Shown one piece after another: positions 1-7,716 of a stretch of 23,787 nt of DNA. The notes beneath the pieces are model-generated. The model searched no databases and was not told the origin of the DNA. It saw nothing but the letters and a program-made list of their open reading frames with translations. The translations under genes were made by a program, and so were the position numbers. Where the stretch lies: the NCBI GenBank assembly GCA_900771365.1, contig CAAGNU010000265.1, positions 1-23,787 of the forward strand. The letters run 5' to 3'. Source of the DNA: Bacteroidales bacterium. GTDB lineage: Bacteria; Bacteroidota; Bacteroidia; Bacteroidales; P3. The stretch's first letter is position 1, and each line of letters begins with the position of its first letter.

Positions 1-24
1 ATGTTCTAAATGAGAAAAAAAGTG

Positions 25-33
25 TAACTTTGC
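25..33 (+). promoter_or_regulatory. Bacteroidota-type -7 promoter box (TAACTTTGC)
   Basis: TAACTTTGC fits the Bacteroidota -7 consensus TAnnTTTGC exactly. It lies about 50 bases upstream of the first recognisable methyltransferase residues, so it is a plausible promoter for the methyltransferase/DGQHR/helicase operon. The -33 element would fall at the very edge of the window and no clear TTTG is seen there. Confidence 0.45.
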
Positions 34-75
34 AGCACGAAAATAATCCAGCTGAATGATGGGTTAACGGGTTCT

Positions 76-881
76 GCCCATTCAGGAGGCAAAAAATGAA
101 TTTATAGAACCCACCTAATACATACTATGAGCCATTCCTTGGTGGCGCATCTATATTATTCACCCTCCAGCCCCAGAAAGCAATATGTTCTGACATAAAT
201 AAAGAACTGATCAACTTTTACGAAGTAGTAAAAAAATCCCCTGATGAGCTGATTAACCGACTAAATTCAGATTTCAAAGGCCTCCACTCTAAAGAATTTT
301 ATTACAAAGTTCGAGCATGGGATAGACAGGATTGTTACGAAGAAAGAAGCGATGTCGAACGAGCTGCCAGATTCATCTATCTAAACAAAAACTGCTATAA
401 TGGATTATGGCGCGAAAACCAACACGGGCAAAACAATGTTCCAATAGGGGATTATCCTAAAATAAATCTTCCCCAAAAAGAGCAAATCCTCGCCGTAAGC
501 GACTACCTATCTAAACATAATATCACATTAACGTGTAACGACTACAAGAAATGTTTAAAAGACGTATGCAAGAACGACTTGGTTTACTTAGACCCACCAT
601 ACGATGTTGATGATAGCCAGAAAGGGTTTGTTGATTATTCTTCAAATGGTTTCACCAAAAAGGATCAAGAAGAGTTAAAGTCGCTGTGTGACGAGCTAAT
701 CGAAAAAGGAGCTAAAATATACATCAGCAACTCTGATACCGAGTTTATTAGAAAATTATACAGTAATCCCTCATACTACACAATTTACGACGATAAAGAA
801 GTAACAAGATTTGTGGGGTCAAGAAAAGAATACAGAAAAAAAGTTGTTGAATTATTTATCGTTGGTAAACGCCCCGAATAA
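76..881 (+). pseudogene. D12-class (Dam-like) adenine-specific DNA methyltransferase, 5' end disrupted
   Basis: The family transfers a methyl group from S-adenosylmethionine to N6 of adenine in DNA. From base 108 one frame is open to the stop at 879-881 and carries the family signatures: YYEPFLGGAS (motif I, SAM binding), NGLWREN...NVPIGDY, LVYLDPPY (motif IV, catalytic, bases about 577-600) and a late ISNSDTEFI segment. This frame has no ATG, GTG or TTG before base 579, and base 105 begins an in-frame TAG. The conserved SGGK of the N-terminus is visible at 82-93 but in a different frame, so at least one frameshift plus a stop or small deletion separates the two parts. Starting at the TTG at 579 would remove the whole SAM-binding half. 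AT-rich like the next two genes and 21 bases before the DGQHR gene, so probably the first gene of the same operon. A sequencing error in the A6 tract at 91-96 alone would not repair it. Function is probably lost; family assignment is secure. Confidence 0.8.
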
Positions 882-902
882 CGATAAAAAAAAATTAATA
901 AT

Positions 903-3200
903 ATGAACACTCTTACAGAACTACAAAAAGAGAATATCAAGGAGCACATGCTTCACGAAGAGGATGTTTTGAAAAAAAAGTACAAAGCAAAATCATCCGA
1001 ATTCGATGAAATATCTATTTTGCACAATGAGATTGAAGACTATGAAAAGGATGGATTTTTCTGCGTGCGTACAACTTCACGAAAAGCATACATGAGGAAG
1101 CCCAAATCCCCTGGAATAAAATTCGAGGACGACATTTGGAGCATGTTTTATGGACTTGGTTTTCGTATTCTAAATAAAGACGAGCACCTTACTATTCAAT
1201 GGGGACCAAACCCAGAAGACAAACAACAACTGGACGTTGTTGCCATTGATGACAACGCTATTTTTGTTGTTGAATGCAAAGCCGCGACAACACCTACTAC
1301 CCGCTCTTTTAAAAGCGAAATCAACAAAATGGAGCAATATATGGAAGGCGTGGCTTCTGCTCTCCGTCAAGTTTATGGAACGGGGAAAAGAGTCAAATTT
1401 ATTTTTGCAACAAGGAATTTCCGTTTTATTGAAGATGGTGAAGACGTAACACGCCTCAACAACAATGGGATATATCACTTAAAAGACAACACCTACAACT
1501 ATATTAGGAATCTAATAAAGTCCTACAAAAGCTCCGTAATATACCAATTCTATGGACTAATGTTCAAGAATGAACTATTCAGTGATACGGAACTAAAAAT
1601 CCCCGCATTGAAAGGCACTATGGGCGGACATGAATACTACACTTTTTCCATAGAGCCTAGCACACTACTAAAAATCGGGTTCGTACTGCATAGAACAAAA
1701 GTTAACGACTCTATGGCACCAACTTACCAAAGACTTCTTGTCCCCAGTAGATTAGGCGGCATCACAAAATTCATTGACGGAGGAGGATTTTTCCCTAATT
1801 CGATCATCATAAACTTTGATGCACCAAACGACAAATTAAAAATAAAATTTTCCTCGATAAAAACGGAAACCGACTCCCTATCCCAATTTGGTTTTTTGCA
1901 TATCCCAAACGCATATGGAATTGCGTATATCATTGATGGTCAACATCGTGTATATGGATATGCCCAATCAAAATTCAAAGACTCCAACACCATTCCAGTT
2001 GTCGCATTTGAGAATATGACATCTGAGGAACAACTAAAAATCTTCATGGAGATAAACGAAAACCAGAAAGCCGTAAGCCCTAGCTTGAAACTCGACCTTG
2101 AAGAAGATTTATTTTGGGATTCAAATCGTGTGGATTCTCGAATGAAAGCACTCCGGTCTTCTATTATAAAAGCCCTAAGCAATGATTCTAATTATATATT
2201 ATACAACAAAATATCCATAGGTGAAGACCCTGCAAAACTAGCATTCAAACCTTTTGACACAGCCCTAAACCATTCTGGGCTAATACCCAAAGCCAAAAAC
2301 ACAGAATGGACTGGTAACACAGACACTTGTTTATACAACACCAAAAACACCGATACAGGGAAAGAAATGGTGGCGGCTAGAACTGCTATCACGAAATTCA
2401 TAAATGGTGCGTATGCTATTGCAGATCAAACCATGTCCGAAGATGCAAAGAAGCTCTTCCTCCTATCGAATCGTGCAACATATGCTTTCATCACCCTCGT
2501 TGGCTCTATCCACACCTATCTGATTCAAACGAATGTTATCCAGCCTAACTCTTCAACCAACGAAAGAGTCAAAGCAATTGAACCATATATTGAAAAACTT
2601 TCAACCAGTTTAAATAACATTTCCGAAGAGGACAAAAATAAACTAATTATATATCGCGGACAAGGTGCTGATACCTATTGGCTTCGCTATTACCAAAATA
2701 TCATATATAAATACGATTCGGATTTTTGTCCCGAAGAGCTAACCAAATGGCTAGAAACGCAAGATAAAGACATTCAAGAAACTGGCAACAATTACAAAAC
2801 TGACATAAAGAAGCAGTTGAGGAAACTCGTATTTGATCTATTGGACAATATATCTGGGGGTAAAATGCCTAGCGATATTGCCATCTTAAAAAACACCGTA
2901 GAAGGTAGGATCATCAAAGAATATGGCAATTTAGACAACTTTGAAATGACAGAATATGACTGGAGGGATTTTCTTGAAATATCAGAATATCGAGACATTA
3001 TTAGTAGAAATTTTTCAAACGAATTATTTTCCGAAACATTCACCATCAACATTGGACTTCCTTGCAGAACCAAGAATGAAAAACTGGCCTGGATGAACCT
3101 ATTGCTTTCCAAAGGCAATAAAAACGTTCCCATGACTAGATCTGTTATCAACCAACTTGAAGTGATTAATAGACACTTTGCAAACATTGATACAATCTGA
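903..3200 (+). CDS. PD-(D/E)xK nuclease-like / DGQHR-domain fusion protein
   Basis: A 765-residue protein with two recognisable parts. Residues about 75-175 look like a PD-(D/E)xK nuclease fold: a helix with Glu75, then Asp111 (QQLDVVAID), Glu124 and Lys126 (FVVECKA), and a following helix. Residues about 240-385 match the DGQHR family (DndB of DNA phosphorothioation, DpdB of the deazaguanine system): an APTYQRLL segment, IIDGQHRVYGY with DGQHR at 345-349, and the trailing INENQKAVSPSLKLDL. Residues 390-765 are mostly helical with no motif I know. DGQHR proteins occur in DNA-modification and defence clusters; DndB is a repressor. The fusion with a nuclease-like domain suggests an effector or sensor-effector acting on DNA, which is inference. 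It sits 21 bases after the methyltransferase and 2 bases before the helicase, so co-transcription is very likely. AT-rich compared with gyrB, consistent with horizontal transfer. Confidence 0.82.
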   Translation: MNTLTELQKENIKEHMLHEEDVLKKKYKAKSSEFDEISILHNEIEDYEKDGFFCVRTTSRKAYMRKPKSPGIKFEDDIWSMFYGLGFRILNKDEHLTIQWGPNPEDKQQLDVVAIDDNAIFVVECKAATTPTTRSFKSEINKMEQYMEGVASALRQVYGTGKRVKFIFATRNFRFIEDGEDVTRLNNNGIYHLKDNTYNYIRNLIKSYKSSVIYQFYGLMFKNELFSDTELKIPALKGTMGGHEYYTFSIEPSTLLKIGFVLHRTKVNDSMAPTYQRLLVPSRLGGITKFIDGGGFFPNSIIINFDAPNDKLKIKFSSIKTETDSLSQFGFLHIPNAYGIAYIIDGQHRVYGYAQSKFKDSNTIPVVAFENMTSEEQLKIFMEINENQKAVSPSLKLDLEEDLFWDSNRVDSRMKALRSSIIKALSNDSNYILYNKISIGEDPAKLAFKPFDTALNHSGLIPKAKNTEWTGNTDTCLYNTKNTDTGKEMVAARTAITKFINGAYAIADQTMSEDAKKLFLLSNRATYAFITLVGSIHTYLIQTNVIQPNSSTNERVKAIEPYIEKLSTSLNNISEEDKNKLIIYRGQGADTYWLRYYQNIIYKYDSDFCPEELTKWLETQDKDIQETGNNYKTDIKKQLRKLVFDLLDNISGGKMPSDIAILKNTVEGRIIKEYGNLDNFEMTEYDWRDFLEISEYRDIISRNFSNELFSETFTINIGLPCRTKNEKLAWMNLLLSKGNKNVPMTRSVINQLEVINRHFANIDTI

Positions 3201-3202
3201 TT

Positions 3203-4645
3203 ATGTTTCAGGAAATATGTCGAATAGACCAAACTCTCAGATCCTACCAACAAAGAGCTAAAGAAGAGATATTCTCTGCTTGGGATAATTGCGAAAATGT
3301 TTTATTCCAAATGCCCACGGGAACGGGTAAGACACGTCTATTCACGTCTATCATTAGCGACATAAGGACATGGAGTGTTATACACAAACAAGATGTTAAA
3401 ATCCTACTGATAGCTCACCGAATTGAACTGATTGAACAAATTAGCGAGAGCCTGACAAAATACAAAATTTGGCACGGCATAATTGCGGGAGGGAAAGAAA
3501 GGAATTTTACGCCACAGGTACAAGTTGCGTCTATTCAAACCCTAATGCACAGATGCAACACCGCTGTGGCCCAAGACCTCAATTTCGATTTTATCATCAT
3601 AGACGAGGCTCACCACGCTGTTGCTAACTCTTACAAAAAGTTATGGGAGTTCTACCCTAACGCGAAGAAACTCGGTGTTACGGCTACCCCTTGGAGAATG
3701 AACAATAGCGGTTTTAAAACAATCTTCGACAAACTGATTTTAACGCCCTCCATCAAAGATTTCATCAATGAGGGTTGGCTTGCCCCTTACACTTATTTCT
3801 CCGTCAAAATAGATAGCGGCATTCAGAAAAAAATCGATGCAATTGATGAAGTAGATATAGAAGGTGATTTTAAAATTTCCGCTTTGGAAAGAGAAATGGA
3901 CAACCAATATATACGAGCTCAATTATTGGACAGCTACCAGCGATTTGCAAAGGGGAAAAAGGGCATCATCTACTCTATCAGCAGAGCCCACAGCGACCAC
4001 ATCTGCGAAGAATACAGAAGCGCAGGCATTAACATCGTCCGCATCGATAGCAAGACCCCACGAGACGAAAGAACTCTACATGTAAAACGATTCAAAGAAG
4101 GACTTATCGACATCATTGTGAATGTAGATATTTTCAGTGAGGGATTCGACTGTCCCGATATCGAGTTCATCCAATTAGCCAGACCCACCAAATCACTTGT
4201 CAAATACCTCCAACAGGTTGGGCGAGGACTGCGGCCTACTACAGGCAAACAAAAATGCCTTATTTTGGACAATGTAGGCCTTTACAACAGCTTTGGGCTT
4301 CCTGACCAAGACAGAGACTGGGATGGCTTCTTTGAGGGCGTTACAACAGCCAAAACAACATCCTCAAGAAGCGACAGCCCTATCGAGCGAATTTATGAAC
4401 CTACAGAAATCAAAGAAGGCGATGACGAGCTCATATTAGTCCAAGACATTCCTATTACTGATAACGGCAATTCGAACATTTCAAATTTAGACCCAGGTAC
4501 TGCTCCTTGGAGTGAGACTGATGACCTCTTATTGAGAACACTTTTCCTTGACAAAAAATGTGCGGTTGAACTGCTTGAACAAGTCTTCAAAAAAGATGCA
4601 AAAGAGATAGAAATGCGAATTTCATTTTTAGGTTTAGGCGAATAA
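3203..4645 (+). CDS. SF2 DEAH-type helicase with C-terminal SANT/HTH-like domain
   Basis: A 480-residue superfamily 2 DNA helicase/translocase of the type I/III restriction-subunit group. All core motifs are visible: Walker A MPTGTGKTR (residues 37-45), DEAHH (134-138), VTATPWR (159-165), FSEGFDCPD (311-319) and the arginine finger motif QQVGRGLRP (337-345). The last 46 residues, from PWSETDDLLLR (435) to FLGLGE, resemble the small W-x-x-x-E/D-D SANT/HTH modules that end in a G-L pair and occur at the end of many phage- and island-borne proteins; probably a DNA-binding module. The ATG lies two bases after the DGQHR gene's stop, so translation is probably coupled and the two products may act together, as nuclease-helicase pairs do in other defence systems. 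No nuclease motif is seen in this chain. Family certain; role in defence inferred from context. Confidence 0.9.
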   Translation: MFQEICRIDQTLRSYQQRAKEEIFSAWDNCENVLFQMPTGTGKTRLFTSIISDIRTWSVIHKQDVKILLIAHRIELIEQISESLTKYKIWHGIIAGGKERNFTPQVQVASIQTLMHRCNTAVAQDLNFDFIIIDEAHHAVANSYKKLWEFYPNAKKLGVTATPWRMNNSGFKTIFDKLILTPSIKDFINEGWLAPYTYFSVKIDSGIQKKIDAIDEVDIEGDFKISALEREMDNQYIRAQLLDSYQRFAKGKKGIIYSISRAHSDHICEEYRSAGINIVRIDSKTPRDERTLHVKRFKEGLIDIIVNVDIFSEGFDCPDIEFIQLARPTKSLVKYLQQVGRGLRPTTGKQKCLILDNVGLYNSFGLPDQDRDWDGFFEGVTTAKTTSSRSDSPIERIYEPTEIKEGDDELILVQDIPITDNGNSNISNLDPGTAPWSETDDLLLRTLFLDKKCAVELLEQVFKKDAKEIEMRISFLGLGE

Positions 4646-4762
4646 ATTACGGACATAGTACTGAGGGCTGTAAGAGCCATTTTGGCGTGTGCATAGAATG
4701 CCTGTCTTCCTACATATTTTGAGCAAATTTTGTCGCCTTTGAAATGTTAAATTTTGAGGCTT

Positions 4763-4786
4763 GGGGAGGGGGAAATGGGCTCGGGG
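4763..4786 (+). other. Putative G-quadruplex motif
   Basis: Four G runs (GGGG, GGGGG, GGG, GGGG) are separated by loops of 1, 4 and 3 bases, which satisfies the standard G3+N1-7 rule. It lies about 120 bases after the helicase stop. Three further G-run clusters (about 4900-4925, 4943-4985 and 5167-5202) nearly satisfy the rule. Confidence 0.5.
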
Positions 4787-5008
4787 AAGCTCCGCCGTAG
4801 CTTCGCCCTTCCTTCGCTCTATCTTCGCTCGGAGGGTGGAGCATGGGATATGTTAAAACGAAGCCTCGGCGAAGCTTTGGCGAAGGTGGCCCGAAGGTTC
4901 CCCAAGGGTGGGACGAAAAGGGGGCTGACGAGGAGGCCTGAATGGGGGTGCGGGCAAGGGCACGGAAGGCGGGAGAGAGGTGGGCGCAAAAGGGGAAGGC
5001 TAAGAACG

Positions 5009-5101
5009 CAGGCGGAGTGGCGGGGGACAAAGGGCGGAGTGGCGGGAAACGCGGGTCAGAAAAGAGAATGTCGCAGGGCGGAGTGACGAGGAACGCAGGG
5101 T
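5009..5101 (+). repeat. Degenerate GGCGGAGTGRCGRG repeat, three copies
   Basis: The core GCGGAGTGGCGGG (or GCGGAGTGACGAG) occurs at about 5012, 5034 and 5078, each followed or preceded by an (G)AACGC word. Spacing is irregular (22 and 44 bases), which looks like an old decaying tandem repeat with period near 22. Confidence 0.45.
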
Positions 5102-5286
5102 GGGATGAAAGAGGGGCAAAAAGTCGCAAAACGGGCTGGCAAAAGGTTTCGTTGGTGGCACGAGTGTGGGGCAGGGGGTGACGAGGAGGAGGCAGGGGGA
5201 CTCGGATAAGTGGCTGAGGGTTAGCGGGGTTGCAAGATAATGAACATTGGTTGAAAAAAAATGGTCGCTATGTGGAAAAAAATTCG

Positions 5287-5295
5287 TATCTTTGC
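5287..5295 (+). promoter_or_regulatory. gyrB promoter -7 box (TATCTTTGC)
   Basis: TATCTTTGC matches the Bacteroidota consensus TAnnTTTGC 31 bases before the gyrB start codon. No good TTTG -33 element is present at the usual spacing of about 19-21 bases; the upstream segment is A-rich instead. The leader then runs through an A/T-rich ATAAATAA stretch typical of this phylum. Confidence 0.6.
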
Positions 5296-5326
5296 AAAAT
5301 ATTTAATACATAAATAACGACATACT

Positions 5327-7267
5327 ATGAGCGAAGAACAGAAGAATCAGACCGACTACAGTGCCAACAATATCACCGTGTTGGAGGGCTTGGAGGCCGT
5401 GCGCGTGCGTCCCGCCATGTACATTGGCGATGTGAACTTCCGCGGCCTGCACCATCTTGTCTATGAGGTGGTGGACAACTCTATCGACGAAGCCTTGGCC
5501 GGATTCTGCAACAAGATATACGTCAGCATCAACGAGGACAACAGCATCACCGTGGAGGATAACGGCCGCGGCATCCCCGTGGATATGCACGAGAAGGAGC
5601 ACCGCTCGGCCCTGGAGGTCGTGATGACGGTGCTGCACGCCGGCGGCAAGTTCGACAAGGGCAGCTACAAGGTGTCCGGCGGCCTGCACGGCGTGGGCGT
5701 GAGCTGCGTGAACGCCCTGAGCGAGCAGATGATTGTCAACGTGTTCCGCGACGGCAAGGTGTACCAGCAGGAGTACAGCAAGGGCAAACCCCTCTACGCC
5801 GTGAAGGTGGTGGGCGAGACCGAGAAGCGCGGCACCCGCATCACTTTCCTCCCCGACAAGGGCATCTTCACCACCACGGAATACGACTACAGCACGCTGC
5901 TGGACCGTATGCGCGAGCTGGCATACCTCAACAAAGGCATCGACATCACCATCGAGGATAAGCGCCCGCTGAACGACGGCACGTTCCAGAGCCAGCATTT
6001 CTTCAGCGAGAACGGCCTGAGGGACTTTATCGGCTATCTCGACGAGAACCGCGAGAAGCTGATGCCCGAGGCCATCTATATCGAGGGCGAACGCAACGGC
6101 ATCCCCATCGAGATTGCCATGCAGTATAACAGCACCTACAACGAGAACATCCATTCCTACGTCAACAATATCAACACCCACGAGGGCGGCACGCACCTGG
6201 CCGGCTTCCGCAGCGGCCTGACACGCACGCTGAAGAGCTACGCCGACAAGAGCGGCCTGCTGGCCAAGGCCAAGGTGGACATCTCGGGCGACGACTTCCG
6301 CGAGGGCCTCACGGCCATCATCAGCGTGAAGGTGGCCGAGCCCCAGTTCGAGGGCCAGACCAAGACCAAACTCGGCAACAACGAGGTGCGCGGCGCCGTG
6401 GACAGCGCCGTCAGCGAGATGCTGGAGAACTACCTCGAAGAGCACCCCAACGAGGCCCGCACCATCGTGGAGAAGGTCATCCTCGCCGCCCGCGCCCGTC
6501 AGGCTGCCCGCAAGGCCCGCGAGATGGTGCAGAGAGGCAACGTGTTCAGCAGCGCCGGACTGCCCGGCAAGCTGGCCGACTGCCAGGACGGCGACCCCAG
6601 CATGTGCGAGATTTACTTCGTGGAGGGCGACTCGGCAGGCGGAAGCGCCAAGCAGGGCCGCGACCGCCGCTACCAAGCCATCCTGCCCCTGAGAGGTAAG
6701 ATCCTCAACGTGGAGAAGGCTATGCGCCACCGCGCCTTCGAGAGCGAGGAAATCAAGAACATCTATACCGCCCTCGGCGTGACTATAGGCACCCCCGAGG
6801 ACAGCCAGGCTCTCAACCTCGAAAAGCTCCGCTACCACAAGGTCATCATCATGACGGATGCCGATGTGGACGGCGCACATATCGACACGCTGATGCTCAC
6901 TTTCTTCTTCCGCTATATGCCCGAACTGATTGAGAACGGCTACGTCTACCTCGCCACTCCCCCACTCTACCTCGTGAAGAAGGGCAACAAGAGCTTCTAC
7001 TGCTGGAGCGAGGAGGAACGCGAGCAGGCCATGGAGGCCGTGGGCGACAAGGGCGTGCATGTGCAGCGCTACAAGGGTCTCGGCGAGATGAACCCCGAGC
7101 AGCTGTGGGAGACCACCATGGACCCCGACAACCGCCAGCTGCGCCAGGTGACCATCGAGAACGCCGCTACAGCCGACCGCGTGTTCTCTATGCTCATGGG
7201 CGACGATGTGCCCCCACGCCGCGAGTTTATCGAGAGAAACGCCACCTACGCACAGTTGGATTTGTAA
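5327..7267 (+). CDS. gyrB: DNA gyrase subunit B
   Basis: The ATPase subunit of DNA gyrase; with GyrA it introduces negative supercoils at the cost of ATP. At 646 residues it has the usual length for Bacteroidota GyrB. The GHKL ATPase motifs are intact: EVVDNSIDEA (Glu47 general base, Asn51 for Mg), DNGRGIP (78-84) and GGLHGVG (118-124). The TOPRIM domain has EGDSAGG with Glu433 and the metal-binding DADVD around Asp511/Asp513. The C-terminal RYKGLGEMNP signature is present. There is no large insertion in the TOPRIM domain of the kind found in proteobacterial GyrB. The start at MSEEQK follows a TATCTTTGC promoter closely. gyrA is not next to it. GC-rich, in sharp contrast with the AT-rich island to the left. 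The last codons GAT TTG TAA run straight into the 8-bp repeat array. Confidence 0.98.
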   Translation: MSEEQKNQTDYSANNITVLEGLEAVRVRPAMYIGDVNFRGLHHLVYEVVDNSIDEALAGFCNKIYVSINEDNSITVEDNGRGIPVDMHEKEHRSALEVVMTVLHAGGKFDKGSYKVSGGLHGVGVSCVNALSEQMIVNVFRDGKVYQQEYSKGKPLYAVKVVGETEKRGTRITFLPDKGIFTTTEYDYSTLLDRMRELAYLNKGIDITIEDKRPLNDGTFQSQHFFSENGLRDFIGYLDENREKLMPEAIYIEGERNGIPIEIAMQYNSTYNENIHSYVNNINTHEGGTHLAGFRSGLTRTLKSYADKSGLLAKAKVDISGDDFREGLTAIISVKVAEPQFEGQTKTKLGNNEVRGAVDSAVSEMLENYLEEHPNEARTIVEKVILAARARQAARKAREMVQRGNVFSSAGLPGKLADCQDGDPSMCEIYFVEGDSAGGSAKQGRDRRYQAILPLRGKILNVEKAMRHRAFESEEIKNIYTALGVTIGTPEDSQALNLEKLRYHKVIIMTDADVDGAHIDTLMLTFFFRYMPELIENGYVYLATPPLYLVKKGNKSFYCWSEEEREQAMEAVGDKGVHVQRYKGLGEMNPEQLWETTMDPDNRQLRQVTIENAATADRVFSMLMGDDVPPRREFIERNATYAQLDL

Positions 7268-7579
7268 GATTGGGAGATTTGAAGATTTGAAGATTGGGAG
7301 ATTTGAAGATTGGGAGGTTCGAAGATTTGAAGATTGGGAGATTTGAAGATTGGGAGATTTGAAGATTGGGAGATTTGAAGATTGGGAGGTTTGAAGATTT
7401 GAAGATTGGGAGATTTGAAGATTGGGAGATTTGAAGATTGGGAGGTTTGAAGATTGGGAGGTTTGAAGATTTGAAGATTTGAAGATTGGGAGGTTTGAAG
7501 ATTTGAAGATTTGAAGATTTGAGGATTGGGAGATTTGAAGATTGGGAGATTTGAAGATTTGAAGGTTGGGAGGTTTGAA
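7268..7579 (+). repeat. Array of 39 in-phase 8-bp units written with two words
   Basis: 312 bases equal exactly 39 units of 8 bp without a single indel. Two words are used: A = GATTTGAA (24 units, including variants GGTTTGAA, GGTTCGAA and GATTTGAG) and B = GATTGGGA (15 units, one of them GGTTGGGA). A units occur singly or in runs of up to four, but two B units are never adjacent, so the pattern reads B A A B A B A A B A B and so on. The array starts on the base after the gyrB stop codon. The - strand complement lacks stop codons in every register, which creates long artificial antisense open frames of Asn/Leu/Ser/Phe-rich sequence. Confidence 0.95.
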
Positions 7580-7620
7580 TATTCGGCATTTGCCAAAATA
7601 TATAAAAAAGAATAAAAAAG

Positions 7621-7652
7621 TTGCACAATCCAAAAAATATTCGTACCTTTGC
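7621..7652 (+). promoter_or_regulatory. Bacteroidota promoter (TTG ... TACCTTTGC) for the two-TM gene
   Basis: TACCTTTGC at 7644-7652 fits TAnnTTTGC. A TTGC at 7621-7624 lies 19 bases upstream, the normal distance for the -33 element. The predicted leader is roughly 58 bases and ends in ACATAAATA directly before the ATG, a common A/T-rich Bacteroidota initiation context. Confidence 0.7.
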
Positions 7653-7716
7653 AAAATCAAGCAACAACATACACAATAAGAAACAAAATGGGAACTGACT
7701 GAAAAACACATAAATA

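Larger units (their letters stand above)
4646..5286. other. Long gene-free, G- and purine-rich spacer between the island and gyrB
   Basis: About 640 bases without a credible gene. The first 110 bases are still AT-rich; from about 4755 the + strand becomes strongly G- and purine-rich. The left half (4785-4915) contains several GCTTCG/CGAAG words in both directions, giving many small hairpin options. The right half has repeated GACGAGGA and GCGGAGTG words. Short open frames run through on both strands (4710-5129 minus, 4754-5086 and 4942-5181 plus), but their predicted peptides are of skewed composition (Arg/Gly or Pro/Ser) and match nothing I recognise. From memory, similar GC-rich spacers recur between genes in Bacteroidales, which I cannot verify here. 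Confidence 0.6.

Noticed and set aside
4710..5181. Short open frames on both strands in the G-rich spacer
   Set aside because: Skewed Arg/Gly or Pro/Ser composition, mutual overlap and no recognisable domain or start signal.
7268..7579. Possible CRISPR or coding repeat after gyrB
   Set aside because: Units are 8 bp with no spacers, and the unit is not a multiple of three, so no stable protein repeat is encoded.
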